From positions 1 to 27,127 of the forward strand of contig UQVS01000026.1 of assembly GCA_900544615.1 (NCBI GenBank): a DNA stretch of 27,127 bases, given 5' to 3'. The notes beneath the pieces were generated by a model. It searched no databases. It was not told where the DNA came from and saw nothing but the letters and a program-made list of their open reading frames with translations. Origin of the DNA: an uncultured Oscillibacter sp. (GTDB lineage Bacteria; Bacillota; Clostridia; Oscillospirales; Oscillospiraceae). Positions 12,498 through 21,258 of this stretch are shown in pieces (the stretch's first letter is position 1; every line of letters starts with the position of its first letter). Position numbers and translations under genes: made by a program.

Positions 12498-15065
12498 ATG
12501 GCTGTCTTTACGGTGAACGGCAGGCGTGTGACCGCCGAAAAAAATCAGAAGCTGCTGCGGTTTCTGAGAGATGAGCTGCGCCTCACGTCCGTGAAGGACG
12601 GATGCAGCGAGGGTGCCTGCGGTACTTGTACGGTGCTCATTGATGGAAAGCCCACCAAGGCCTGCGTCCCCCAGACGGATAAGCTGGAAGGGAAGTCCGT
12701 GATCACGGTGGAAGGGCTTTCCGACTGGGAAAAGCAGGTCTACACCTGGGCTTTCGGCGAGGCGGGGGCCGTCCAGTGCGGCTTCTGCATCCCCGGCATG
12801 GTGATCTCCGCCAAGGCGCTGCTGGATGTGAATCCCAATCCCACACGGGAAGAGGCTGCCTTTGCCATCCGTAACAATATCTGCCGCTGTACCGGCTATG
12901 TGAAGATCATTGACGGAATCCTGCTGGCGGCCGGATGCTTCCGGGAGGGGAAGCTGCCGGAGGAAACGGCGGACTGGAAGGTGGGCAGCCGGGTACACCG
13001 GGTAGATGTGCCGGAAAAGGTCACCGGCACCGGCCAATACCCCGATGACATCTATCTGGACGGCATGATTTACGGCAGCGCCGTCCGCAGCCAGTACCCC
13101 AGAGCGCGGGTGCTGGCCATCCATACAGAGGAAGCCAGAGCCTTACCCGGCGTGGTCTGCGTGCTGACGGCGACGGACATTCCGGGAAACAATAAGGTGG
13201 GCCACTTGAAAAAAGACTGGGATACCATGATCGCCGTGGGAGACATTACCCACTATCTGGGGGATACCGTCTGTCTGGTGGCTGCGGAGTCGCCGGAAAT
13301 TCTGGCGCAGGCCAAGGCGCTGGTGAAGGTGGACTATGAGGAGCTGCCTGCCGTCCACAGCCCGAAGGAGGCCATGCTGCCGGATGCGCCGCTGGTGCAT
13401 CGGGACGGCAACCTGCTGGCCCATAAGCATATCCAGCGGGGACACCCGGCAGAGGCGCTGGCAAAATCCAGATACCTGCTGACCCGGCGCTTCAGCACCC
13501 CGTGGACGGAGCACGCCTTTCTGGAGCCGGAGTGCGCGGTGTCGTATCCGGATGGAGATGGGGTCATGGTTCTCTCTGCGGATCAGGGGGCTTACGATAC
13601 CCAGCATGAGATCATGGGGATGCTGGGCCTGCCTGCGGAACAGGTAAAGGTCCGCAACTGTCTGGTAGGCGGCGGCTTCGGCGGCAAGGAGGACGTAACG
13701 GTACAGCATCACGCCGCCCTCATCGCCTATCTCACGAAGCGGCCGGTGAAGGTGAAGCTCACGCGGGCGGAAAGCCTGCTGATCCACCCCAAGCGGCATC
13801 CCATGGAGATGGAATTCTCTCTGGGCTGTGACGAAAACGGGATTATTCAGGGCGTGGCTGCGGAATGTATCGCGGACACCGGCGCTTACGCATCTCTGGG
13901 CGGGCCGGTGCTGGAACGGGCCTGCACCCACGGGGCCGGGCCGTATCAGTATGAGGCATATGAGATCGACGGCTGGGCCTATTATACCAACAATCCCCCA
14001 GCCGGAGCCTTCCGTGGCTTCGGCGTGACCCAGACCTGCTTCTGCATTGAAACGCTGATGAACGAGATGGCGGATCTGGTGGGCATCTCTCCTTGGGAGA
14101 TCCGGTACCGCAACGCCATCCGTCCCGGTGGGGTTCTGCCCAACGGGCAGATTGTGGATGAGTCCACCGGCCTGCTCGAAACGCTGGAGGCTGTGAAGCC
14201 CTATTATGAGGAAGCTGTGAAGAACGGCGACCCGGTGGGGCTGGCCTGCGCCATGAAGAACGCCGGCGTGGGCGTGGGCATTCCCGATACCGGCCGGGTG
14301 CGGCTGGTAGTTCAGGATGGCAAGGTACACATTTTTGCCGGCGCTTCCTGCATCGGTCAGGGACTGGGCACCGTTCTTGTGCAGACCGTCTGCGGAGAGA
14401 CAGGCGTCTCCCGGAACGATGTGGTTTATGAGCGCTCCAACACATGGACAGCGCCGGATTCCGGCACGACTTCCGGCTCCCGGCAGACGCTGTTTACCGG
14501 CGAAGCCTGTATCCGGGCCTGCAAAGGACTGCGGGAAGCACTCAAGGAGAAACCCTTGACAGAACTTGAGGGGCAGGCGTTTTACGGAGAATATCTGGGA
14601 AAGACCGACCCGCTGGGGGCTGACGTACCCAATCCTGTCAGCCACATCGCTTACGGCTACGCCACCCAGCTCTGCATACTGGACAAGAATACCGGCAGGA
14701 TCAAGCGGATTGTAGCCGCCCACGATGTGGGCAAGGCCGTGAACCCCATTTCTGTAGAGGGACAGATCGAGGGCGGCGTGGTCATGAGCATGGGGTATGC
14801 CCTGACGGAGCGCTATCCCATTGACGAAAATTGCCGCCCTACGGCGAAATTCGGAACGCTGGGCCTGTTCCGGGCCAACCAGATTCCGGAGATCACCCCT
14901 ATCATTATAGAAAAACCGGGGCTGAAGGTGGGCGGCGGTGCCATCGGCATCGGCGAAATTACCTCCATTCCCACGGCACCCGCCATTGCGGAGGCCTATC
15001 GCCGCTACGACGGTGAGCTTCGCACAGCGCTGCCACTTAAAAACACGCCTTACGCAAAAAAATGA
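12498..15065 (+). CDS. Fused 2Fe-2S / molybdopterin hydroxylase, xanthine dehydrogenase-like (putative selenium-dependent type)
   Basis: This is a cytoplasmic molybdenum hydroxylase that oxidises an N-heterocycle or aldehyde, most likely a purine. From ATG 12498 (AAAGGGGG upstream) it has 855 residues. Two 2Fe-2S domains come first (Cys36, 41, 44, 56; then Cys94, 97, 129, 131 in CGFCIPG..CRCTGY), then the a/b hammerhead domain (about 175-285), then the molybdopterin-binding domains with GGGFGGKED (from about 392), AFRGFGVTQ and a C-terminal catalytic glutamate in AIGIGE (Glu820). There is no FAD domain. Fusion of the Fe-S and Mo parts at about 850 residues fits the D. gigas aldehyde oxidoreductase type and the family annotated as selenium-dependent xanthine dehydrogenase. 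The nearby MocA/YgfJ-like gene supports that; substrate and selenium use are inferred. Selenium in this family is a labile ligand, so no Sec codon is expected. Confidence 0.88.
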   Translation: MAVFTVNGRRVTAEKNQKLLRFLRDELRLTSVKDGCSEGACGTCTVLIDGKPTKACVPQTDKLEGKSVITVEGLSDWEKQVYTWAFGEAGAVQCGFCIPGMVISAKALLDVNPNPTREEAAFAIRNNICRCTGYVKIIDGILLAAGCFREGKLPEETADWKVGSRVHRVDVPEKVTGTGQYPDDIYLDGMIYGSAVRSQYPRARVLAIHTEEARALPGVVCVLTATDIPGNNKVGHLKKDWDTMIAVGDITHYLGDTVCLVAAESPEILAQAKALVKVDYEELPAVHSPKEAMLPDAPLVHRDGNLLAHKHIQRGHPAEALAKSRYLLTRRFSTPWTEHAFLEPECAVSYPDGDGVMVLSADQGAYDTQHEIMGMLGLPAEQVKVRNCLVGGGFGGKEDVTVQHHAALIAYLTKRPVKVKLTRAESLLIHPKRHPMEMEFSLGCDENGIIQGVAAECIADTGAYASLGGPVLERACTHGAGPYQYEAYEIDGWAYYTNNPPAGAFRGFGVTQTCFCIETLMNEMADLVGISPWEIRYRNAIRPGGVLPNGQIVDESTGLLETLEAVKPYYEEAVKNGDPVGLACAMKNAGVGVGIPDTGRVRLVVQDGKVHIFAGASCIGQGLGTVLVQTVCGETGVSRNDVVYERSNTWTAPDSGTTSGSRQTLFTGEACIRACKGLREALKEKPLTELEGQAFYGEYLGKTDPLGADVPNPVSHIAYGYATQLCILDKNTGRIKRIVAAHDVGKAVNPISVEGQIEGGVVMSMGYALTERYPIDENCRPTAKFGTLGLFRANQIPEITPIIIEKPGLKVGGGAIGIGEITSIPTAPAIAEAYRRYDGELRTALPLKNTPYAKK

Positions 15066-15086
15066 CAGCGGAATGAACCGCTGTCA
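15055..15086 (-). terminator. Terminator of the mocA-like gene, overlapping the hydroxylase stop codon
   Basis: TGACAGCGG (15063-15071) and CCGCTGTCA (15078-15086) form a perfect 9-bp stem; on the minus strand it is followed by seven T (15062-15056). The first arm includes the TGA stop of the plus-strand hydroxylase. The plus direction has no T-run. Confidence 0.7.
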
Positions 15087-15093
15087 AGGGAAA

Positions 15094-15675
15094 CTACTTT
15101 TCAGAGCTCCCGATGTTTCTGACTTGCTCCAGCGCGTCGGGGGTGTCCACATCCGTCAGTTCCAGCGCATCGGTTTCCAGCAAAAGGAGATCCTCTTCGT
15201 GACGACGGATGACGGCGCTGCCGCCCCGGTCGCCGGTCAGCTCCAGTAATTCCGGATAGAACCGGGCGGGGAAGAGACAGGGGTTGCCCCGGACGCCGCC
15301 GTGGGCCATGGCGGCGATTTTCCCCGGATTCTGCGCCCAGAGCGCCACCAGCGCTTCAGCGCTGTCCCGCTTCAGCCACGGCTGGTCGGACACCAGAAAC
15401 AGCACCCCGTCACAGTCCGACAGCCGTTCCAGCCCCAGACGGACGCTGCGGCTCAGCCCCAGATCGGGTCGGTCATTGGCTACGGCGGCAAAGCCGTATT
15501 CCCCGGCCAGCGCCAGAATGTCAGGATACTGGCTTACGACCACGGTGACAAGACCGCTGGGAACGGCTTCCAGCGCCCGGCGGATGAGAGATTCCCCGTC
15601 CACCTGCGCCTTCAGCTTGTTGGAGCCGAACCGGCGGGCGTTTCCCGCCGCCAGCACCACACATCCGATTTTCAA
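15094..15675 (-). CDS. MocA/YgfJ-like molybdenum cofactor nucleotidyltransferase
   Basis: This 193-residue MobA-like NTP transferase should attach CMP (or another nucleotide) to molybdopterin for hydroxylases of the xanthine dehydrogenase family. The N-terminal nucleotide-binding signature is VVLAAGNARRFGSNKL, followed by the metal/nucleotide motif FLVSDQPWL and GVRGNPCLFP downstream, all in the order typical of MocA. The probable start is TTG 15675, 7 nt after an AGGGGTGAT ribosome binding site; GTG 15684 is the alternative. The same frame stays open far upstream, but that part is antisense to xdhA. It lies on the minus strand between two plus-strand molybdenum hydroxylase units and so probably matures one or both. 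Members of this family accompany selenium-dependent hydroxylases. Confidence 0.85.
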   Translation of the reverse strand: MKIGCVVLAAGNARRFGSNKLKAQVDGESLIRRALEAVPSGLVTVVVSQYPDILALAGEYGFAAVANDRPDLGLSRSVRLGLERLSDCDGVLFLVSDQPWLKRDSAEALVALWAQNPGKIAAMAHGGVRGNPCLFPARFYPELLELTGDRGGSAVIRRHEEDLLLLETDALELTDVDTPDALEQVRNIGSSEK

Positions 15676-15710
15676 TGCAATCACCCCTGAAAAGCGTTTG
15701 ATTTTGCTAT

Positions 15711-15740
15711 AGTATACCCAATTTGTTCCCTGCAAGTCAA
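15711..15740 (-). promoter_or_regulatory. Promoter of the mocA-like gene
   Basis: On the minus strand, -35 TTGACT (15740-15735), 18-nt spacer, -10 TATACT (15716-15711). The opposing xdhA gene starts at 15769; I found only a weak plus-strand promoter candidate in this 93-nt gap. Confidence 0.65.
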
Positions 15741-15768
15741 TGACAGACAATAAAAGGAGGGATGCTCC

Positions 15769-18090
15769 ATGAGCACAACGGTAGGAAAAAGCGTGACCCG
15801 TGTGGACGCCTATGATAAGGTCACGGGCCGCACGAAATACTACGAGGACCGAATGCCCGCCGGGGCGCTGTATATCCGGGTCAAACACGCCGAGATCGCC
15901 CATGGCTTTGTGAAGTCCATCGATACGGCGGCGGCAGAGGCCATCGACGGCGTGGTAAAGGTGCTGACCTGCTTTGACGTGCCTGACATTCCGTTTCCCA
16001 CGGCGGGCCATCCCTGGTCCATGGATCCGTCCCATCAGGATGTGGCAGACCGGCATCTTCTCAATCGCCATGTCCGCTATTACGGCGATGATATCGCCGC
16101 TGTTATTGCGGAAAACGAGGTGGCGGCCTTGCAGGCTGTCCGGGCGCTGAAGGTGGAGTATGAGACACTGCCCTTTGTGCTGGACGTCCAGAAGGCTATG
16201 GAGCCGGGAGCGCCGCAGATCCATGAAAATTACCCCGGCAACGTCCTCAAGCACACGGATATGCGGAAAGGCGACTATGCCGCCGCCATTCAGGAGCCGG
16301 GACTGATCAAGGTGGAGGGGTGGTACGATACCCCCACTGTCCAGCACTGCCATATTGAAAACCACGGCTGCTATGCCTATGAGGAAAACGGCCGGATCGT
16401 GGTGGTGTCCTCTACTCAGATCCCCCATATCATCCGCCGGATCGTGGGGCAGGCGCTGGGCCGCCCATGGGCGGATATCCGCATTGTCAAGCCCTATATC
16501 GGCGGCGGCTTCGGCAACAAGCAGGATGCATTGTATGAGCCGCTGTGCGCGTGGTGCTCCACGCAGGTGGGGGGGCGCTGCGTCCGTATGGACTGCGCCA
16601 GGGAGGAGACCTTCGTTTCCAACCGCGTCCGCCATGCCATCCGGTTCCATATTGTGTCCTGGATTCGGAAGGACGGTCAGCTGGCGGCCCGGAAGGTGGA
16701 GTGCTTCTCCAATCAGGGAGCCTACGCCTCCCACGGCCATTCCATCTGCGCCAAGGCCATGGGTTCCTTTGCCCAGATCTATCCCTGCGACAATATGGAG
16801 TGCGATGCGTGGACGGTGTTCACCAACCGTCCTGTAGCCGGGGCCATGCGGGGCTACGGAATGCCGCAGGCCACCTTTGCCGACGAGGCCAATATCGACG
16901 AGTGTGCGGCCGCCGTGGGCATGGAGCCGCTGGAATACCGCATGAAGTACATCATGCCCAAGGACTACCACGACGCTTTTTCCGGCAACACCAACTATTT
17001 TGACTCCTTCCGGGCCTGCCTTGAGAAAGGGCGGGCGGCCATCGATTACGACCGCAAGCGGGCGGAGTTTGCCAGGGACACCGGCCCTGTCCGCCGGGGC
17101 ATCGGCGCTGCGCCTTTCTGGTACAACACCGGCGTGTACCCTATCTCGCTGGAAACTGCCTCCAATCGGATGCAGCTGAATCTGGACGGCACAGTGACCA
17201 TGCAGTGCGGCGAGACGGAGATCGGTCAGGGGGCCGACACCGCCTACGCCCAGATGACCGCCAGAGCCGTGGGACTGAAAAGCTACAGGGATGTACACGT
17301 TGTGTCCTGTCAGGACACGGATATCACCCCCACTGGCTTAGGAGCCTACGCCAGCCGCCAGACCTATATGGAGGGCTTCGCCATTGCCCAGACCGGCGCG
17401 CTGCTGAAAGAGCATATTCTGGCCTATGCAGCCGAAATGCTGGACTGCCCGGCGGCGGAGCTGGACATTGCCGAGGGCAATATTATCCGGAAGAGCAGCG
17501 GTACGGTGGAGATGGATCTGTCCCATCTGGCCATGACTGCCCAGTATAATCCGGTCCACTCCGAACATATCACGGCGGAGAGTACCGCCACCATCCGTTC
17601 CAATGCCTATTCCTTTGGCTGTACCTTTGCGGAGGTGGAGGTGGACATCCCCATGTGCAAGGTGACGCTGAAGCGGATCGTCAACGTCCACGACTGCGGC
17701 AGTCTCATCAACCCCGCTCTGGCGGAAGCGCAGGTTCACGGCGGGATGTCCATGGGCATCGGGTACGGACTTTCCGAGCAGCTGCTGTTTGATGAAAAGA
17801 CCGGCAGACCCTTGAACAACAACCTGCTGGACTACAAGCTTTCCACCTTTATGGATCACCCGGATCTGGAGGCGCTGTTCGTTGAAAATCCGGAACCCAC
17901 GTCTCCCTTTGGAACCAAGGCTCTGGGGGAGCCGCCGGCCTGCTCTCCGGCACCTGCCATCCGCAGCGCCATTTACAACGCCACCGGTGTTTCCCTTGAT
18001 ACCACGCCCATGACGCCCCATGTGCTCTACCGGGCGTTCAGGGAAGCCGGACTGATCCGTGACGAACAGGAGGGGACTGACCATGTATGA
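15769..18090 (+). CDS. xdhA: Xanthine dehydrogenase molybdenum-binding subunit XdhA
   Basis: This is the catalytic subunit of a three-part xanthine (purine) dehydrogenase, 773 residues, close to the E. coli XdhA length. The a/b hammerhead domain is at about 15-130. The molybdopterin domains follow with HIENHGCYAYEENG, IGGGFGNKQD, AMRGYGMPQ and the catalytic glutamate Glu721 in FGTKALGEPPA. These variants (HIENHGC, RGYGMPQ) are characteristic of XdhA rather than the fused hydroxylase upstream. AAAGGAGG lies 8 nt before ATG 15769. Its stop overlaps the xdhB start by 8 nt, and xdhC follows with a 1-nt overlap, so the three are translated as a unit. Xanthine as substrate is from the family; hypoxanthine or other purines are possible. 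Confidence 0.9.
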   Translation: MSTTVGKSVTRVDAYDKVTGRTKYYEDRMPAGALYIRVKHAEIAHGFVKSIDTAAAEAIDGVVKVLTCFDVPDIPFPTAGHPWSMDPSHQDVADRHLLNRHVRYYGDDIAAVIAENEVAALQAVRALKVEYETLPFVLDVQKAMEPGAPQIHENYPGNVLKHTDMRKGDYAAAIQEPGLIKVEGWYDTPTVQHCHIENHGCYAYEENGRIVVVSSTQIPHIIRRIVGQALGRPWADIRIVKPYIGGGFGNKQDALYEPLCAWCSTQVGGRCVRMDCAREETFVSNRVRHAIRFHIVSWIRKDGQLAARKVECFSNQGAYASHGHSICAKAMGSFAQIYPCDNMECDAWTVFTNRPVAGAMRGYGMPQATFADEANIDECAAAVGMEPLEYRMKYIMPKDYHDAFSGNTNYFDSFRACLEKGRAAIDYDRKRAEFARDTGPVRRGIGAAPFWYNTGVYPISLETASNRMQLNLDGTVTMQCGETEIGQGADTAYAQMTARAVGLKSYRDVHVVSCQDTDITPTGLGAYASRQTYMEGFAIAQTGALLKEHILAYAAEMLDCPAAELDIAEGNIIRKSSGTVEMDLSHLAMTAQYNPVHSEHITAESTATIRSNAYSFGCTFAEVEVDIPMCKVTLKRIVNVHDCGSLINPALAEAQVHGGMSMGIGYGLSEQLLFDEKTGRPLNNNLLDYKLSTFMDHPDLEALFVENPEPTSPFGTKALGEPPACSPAPAIRSAIYNATGVSLDTTPMTPHVLYRAFREAGLIRDEQEGTDHV

Positions 18091-18970
18091 TATGAAAGCC
18101 TTGTATCAGGCAAACAGCGTAGAGGAGGCCATCGCCCTCCGGCTGGCGCACCCGGAGGCCCAGATCATCGCCGGCGGCAGCGACGTGCTGGTGCAGATGC
18201 GGGAAGGCAAGCGGGCCGGCGCAGAGCTGATCTCCATTTACGGCATCGACGCCCTCCGGGGCGTTTCCATGGAGCCGGACGGAACCCTGCGGATCGGTTC
18301 TCTCACCAGCTTTTCTCATATCACCAGAGATCCGCTGATTCAGAAGTATATCAACGTTCTGGGAGAAGCGGTGGATCAGGTGGGCGGCCCTCAGATCCGC
18401 AACATCGGTACCATCGGCGGCAATACCTGCAACGGCGTGACCTCTGCGGATTCCGCATCCACCCTTCACGCGTGGGATGCCGTTATCGAACTGACCGGCA
18501 AAAACGGTGTCCGCCGCCTGCCCATCCATGATTTTTATATCAGGGCCGGCAAGGTGGATATCTGGGGGGAGGATGGTGAGATCCAGACCGCCGTGCTGAT
18601 CCCGAAGGAGAGCTACGAAAACTGTTTCGGACACTATATCAAGTATGCCATGCGGAACGCCATGGACATCGCCACGCTGGGGACGTCCGTCAACGTGCGG
18701 CTGTCCGCGGACAAAAAGACGGTGGAACGGGCCAGAGTGGCTTTCGGCGTGGCGGGGCCGGTTCCCCTCCGGGCCGGGACAGCGGAAGCGCTGGCGCAGG
18801 GCCAGCCGGTGAGCATGGAGCTGGCGGAGCGGCTCGCGCAGGCTGTAACGCAGGATATCAATCCGCGGGACTCCTGGCGTGCCGCCAGAGATTTCCGGCT
18901 GCACATTGCGGTGGAGAGCGCAAAGCGGGCGTTTGTGGAATCGGTCAGGCTGGCAGGAGGTGTACTGTAA
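18083..18970 (+). CDS. xdhB: Xanthine dehydrogenase FAD-binding subunit XdhB
   Basis: This is the flavin subunit passing electrons from the Fe-S clusters to NAD+ or another acceptor, 295 residues. The FAD-binding PCMH-type domain shows IIAGGSDVLVQMREGK near the N-terminus and IRNIGTIGGNTCNGVTSADS around residues 102-121. The CO-dehydrogenase flavoprotein C-terminal domain follows. The start at ATG 18083 is set by AGGAGGGG about 7 nt upstream and lies inside the end of xdhA. The next gene begins within its stop codon (TAATG). All expected parts are present. Confidence 0.92.
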   Translation: MYDMKALYQANSVEEAIALRLAHPEAQIIAGGSDVLVQMREGKRAGAELISIYGIDALRGVSMEPDGTLRIGSLTSFSHITRDPLIQKYINVLGEAVDQVGGPQIRNIGTIGGNTCNGVTSADSASTLHAWDAVIELTGKNGVRRLPIHDFYIRAGKVDIWGEDGEIQTAVLIPKESYENCFGHYIKYAMRNAMDIATLGTSVNVRLSADKKTVERARVAFGVAGPVPLRAGTAEALAQGQPVSMELAERLAQAVTQDINPRDSWRAARDFRLHIAVESAKRAFVESVRLAGGVL

Positions 18971-19470
18971 TGGCACAGTATCAGGTTGTTCATTTCAATC
19001 TCAACGGCAAGGATGTGGAGAAGATCGTAGACGTCCGGGCCAGCCTCACGGATATGCTGCGGAACGACTACCATCTCACCAGCGTGAAAAAAGGCTGCGA
19101 GGTGGGGGAGTGCGGCGCCTGCAACGTCATCATTGACGGCGAGTGCTTCAACTCCTGCATTTACCTTGCGGTCTGGGCGGAGGGCAAGCGCATCCGCACG
19201 CTGGAGAGCCTGCTTGGCCCCAACGGCGAGTTGAGCGACATTCAGCAGGCGTTCCTTGAGGAAACGGCTGTCCAGTGCGGCTTCTGCACCCCCGGTTTTC
19301 TTATGACGGCGGTGGAGATTCTGGAAAGCGGCAGGCTCTATACGGATGCAGAACTGCGGAAGCTCCTCTCCGGGCATCTGTGCCGCTGCACGGGGTATGA
19401 GAACATTCTCCGGGCGGTGAAAAAGACCATGTACAGACGGCTGGGCCAGCCCCTGCCCGCGGAGAGCTGA
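18970..19470 (+). CDS. xdhC: Xanthine dehydrogenase iron-sulfur subunit XdhC
   Basis: This small electron-transfer subunit (166 residues) carries two 2Fe-2S clusters. The plant-ferredoxin-like cluster uses Cys43, 48, 51 and 63 (CEVGECGAC..C) and the second uses Cys103, 106, 138 and 140 (CGFCTPG..CRCTGY). Its start overlaps the xdhB stop by one base and AGGAGG precedes it. A strong terminator follows, closing the xdhABC operon. Here xdhC means the E. coli-type Fe-S subunit, not the XdhC maturation chaperone of other bacteria. Confidence 0.93.
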   Translation: MAQYQVVHFNLNGKDVEKIVDVRASLTDMLRNDYHLTSVKKGCEVGECGACNVIIDGECFNSCIYLAVWAEGKRIRTLESLLGPNGELSDIQQAFLEETAVQCGFCTPGFLMTAVEILESGRLYTDAELRKLLSGHLCRCTGYENILRAVKKTMYRRLGQPLPAES

Positions 19471-19495
19471 TGTATCTGAATCTGAACACAAGAGA

Positions 19496-19532
19496 ACACC
19501 GGCACGGAGCGTAGCTCCGTGCCGGTGTTTTT
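19496..19532 (+). terminator. Strong terminator of the xdhABC operon
   Basis: CACCGGCACGGAGC (19497-19510) and GCTCCGTGCCGGTG (19514-19527) are perfect 14-bp arms around GTA, followed by TTTTT. It lies between convergent xdhC and ruvX. Confidence 0.9.
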
Positions 19533-19538
19533 GGCAGT

Positions 19539-19955
19539 TCAGCGGCTTTTTTTGAATGTGAGATAGCCTTCCAGAATCAGGGAGGCCGCAACGGCGTCAA
19601 CGACCTTTTTCCGCTGTTTGGCATTCTTACCGCTGTTGAAGAGAATATTGTGGGCGTCAATGGTGGTTCGGCGCTCATCCCAGAGGACGACCGGTAGGGA
19701 AGTGGCTTCCTCCAGCAGAACCTTCATGGCCTTTGCCTTTTCCGAGCGGGGGCCGAGGGTGCCGTCCATGTTGACAGGATGTCCCAGTACCAGCTCCTCC
19801 GCGCCGTGTTCTTTCGCCAGTGCTGCGACCTGTTCTACAACCACCTCCTGACGGCGGCTGTTGATGACTGTGGTAAATCCGGCCAGCAGGCCGGTGGGGT
19901 CGGAAATGGCAATGCCGGTGTGGGCATCGCCGTAGTCGATTGCCATGATCCGCAT
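19539..19955 (-). CDS. ruvX: Putative pre-16S rRNA nuclease / Holliday junction resolvase YqgF
   Basis: This 138-residue RNase H-fold protein has the full set of YqgF/RuvX motifs: IDYG with Asp7 near the N-terminus, ELVLGHPVNMDGT in the middle, LWDERRTT, and a C-terminal VDAVAASLIL carrying the last acidic residue. Family members process the 5' end of 16S rRNA precursor and were first proposed as Holliday junction resolvases. A short G-rich sequence upstream of ATG 19955 (AAAGGAG) supports the start. It stands alone on the minus strand, convergent with the xdh operon and divergent from trpS. Confidence 0.93.
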   Translation of the reverse strand: MRIMAIDYGDAHTGIAISDPTGLLAGFTTVINSRRQEVVVEQVAALAKEHGAEELVLGHPVNMDGTLGPRSEKAKAMKVLLEEATSLPVVLWDERRTTIDAHNILFNSGKNAKQRKKVVDAVAASLILEGYLTFKKSR

Positions 19956-20125
19956 AAAAACTCCTTTGCATATCTTCTACCGCTGTACAGACCGACTCCG
20001 TGAGGCGGAAACAGAAGAACTGACCGATAGAATACTTTATGATATCACATCCCTGAGAGGGAAGCAAGCGGGAGCTTGCAGAATTTCAAATGTCTCTTTT
20101 TCACCAGAAAAGTCGGGAGTTCGGA

Positions 20126-20154
20126 TTGCAATTTTAAAAGGGGAATGCTATACT
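20126..20154 (+). promoter_or_regulatory. Promoter of the trpS operon
   Basis: -35 TTGCAA (20126-20131), 17-nt spacer, -10 TATACT (20149-20154). The start near 20161 leaves a leader of about 78 nt, too short for a T-box. No T-box GGGUGGNACCGCG element was found. Confidence 0.75.
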
Positions 20155-20238
20155 GTATCAGTTAAACTATATCCTTCGGTATTCTAAGCGCACATCCGCC
20201 GGTTTCCGGCTGAAATACAGAAAAAGAGAGGTATGATT

Positions 20239-21246
20239 ATGGAAAACGAAGTTCAGAAAAAAAGAATTTTAAGCGGCATCCAGCCCTCCGGCGACCTGAC
20301 CCTTGGCTCCTATCTGGGGGCCATCCGCAACTGGGCGGCTCTGGCCGATGAATATGACTGCTACTATATGCTGGCCGATATGCACACCATCACGGTGCGG
20401 CAGGTACCGGCGGATCTGCGGCGGCACACGCTGACACAGGTGGCGGCCTATATCGCCAGCGGTCTGGACCCGGAGAAAAACGTGCTATTTGTCCAGTCCC
20501 ATGTTCCCGCCCACGCGCAGCTGGGCTGGGTGCTGGACTGCTACACCATGTTCGGCGAGCTGAGCCGCATGACCCAGTTCAAGGACAAGTCCGCCAAGAA
20601 TGCGGACAACATCAACGCGGGCCTCTTCACCTATCCGGCGCTGATGGCGGCGGATATCCTGCTCTATCAGGCGGATCTGGTGCCGGTGGGCGGCGACCAG
20701 AAGCAGCACGTGGAGATCTGCCGGGATATTGCCACCCGGTTCAACGGAATCTACGGCGAGACCTTCAAGCTGCCGGACCCCTATATTCCGCAGGTGGGCG
20801 CCCGGATCATGAGCCTGACCAGCCCCAACAGCAAGATGAGCAAGTCCGACAAGGATCAGAATGGCTGTATCTATATGCTGGAAAAGCCGGAGGACATCCT
20901 GCGGAAGTTCAAGAAGGCCGTCACGGATTCCGAGGCCTGCGTCCACTTTGACCCGGAGAACAAGCCCGGCGTGTCCAACCTGATGCAGATTTATTCTGTA
21001 ACCACCGGCAAGAGCTATGAGACCATCGAGCAGGAGTTTGCCGGTCAGGGCTACGGCAACTTCAAGACCACCGTGGGCGAGTCTGTGGTGGAACTGCTGC
21101 GCCCCATCCGGGAGGAGACGGATCGCCTGCTGGCAGACAAGGCGTATCTGGAGAGCGTGTACCGTGCCGGTGCGGAGAAGGCTGCCTATGTCGCCAACCG
21201 CACGCTGTCCAAGGTCTATAAAAAAGTGGGCTTTCTGGCCCGGTAA
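20239..21246 (+). CDS. trpS: Tryptophan--tRNA ligase
   Basis: This class I aminoacyl-tRNA synthetase charges tRNA-Trp. From ATG 20239 it has 335 residues, normal for bacterial TrpS. The HIGH-equivalent region is SGIQPSGDLTLGSYLGAIRN near the N-terminus and the KMSKS loop is exact (199-203, in SKMSKSDKD). GAGAGG lies 8 nt before ATG 20239; ATG 20233 is in frame but only 2 nt from it. It heads a four-gene run with two cell-envelope genes; the 12-nt gap to the next gene and the lack of a terminator indicate co-transcription. Confidence 0.97.
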   Translation: MENEVQKKRILSGIQPSGDLTLGSYLGAIRNWAALADEYDCYYMLADMHTITVRQVPADLRRHTLTQVAAYIASGLDPEKNVLFVQSHVPAHAQLGWVLDCYTMFGELSRMTQFKDKSAKNADNINAGLFTYPALMAADILLYQADLVPVGGDQKQHVEICRDIATRFNGIYGETFKLPDPYIPQVGARIMSLTSPNSKMSKSDKDQNGCIYMLEKPEDILRKFKKAVTDSEACVHFDPENKPGVSNLMQIYSVTTGKSYETIEQEFAGQGYGNFKTTVGESVVELLRPIREETDRLLADKAYLESVYRAGAEKAAYVANRTLSKVYKKVGFLAR

Positions 21247-21258
21247 CGCGGAGGAGAC

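Noticed and set aside
13143..14723. Minus-strand open frame (526 codons) inside the fused hydroxylase
   Set aside because: Antisense to a gene with intact Fe-S and molybdenum motifs; no family resemblance.
12498..15065. Selenocysteine codon in the putative selenium-dependent hydroxylase
   Set aside because: The frame contains no internal TGA; in this family selenium is a labile cofactor ligand, not selenocysteine.
15676..17298. Upstream extension of the mocA-like frame to 734 codons
   Set aside because: The added part is antisense to xdhA and precedes the gene's own promoter at 15711-15740; only the last 193 codons are the real gene.
20155..20238. T-box leader for trpS
   Set aside because: The leader from the mapped promoter is only about 78 nt and has no T-box consensus or specifier stem.
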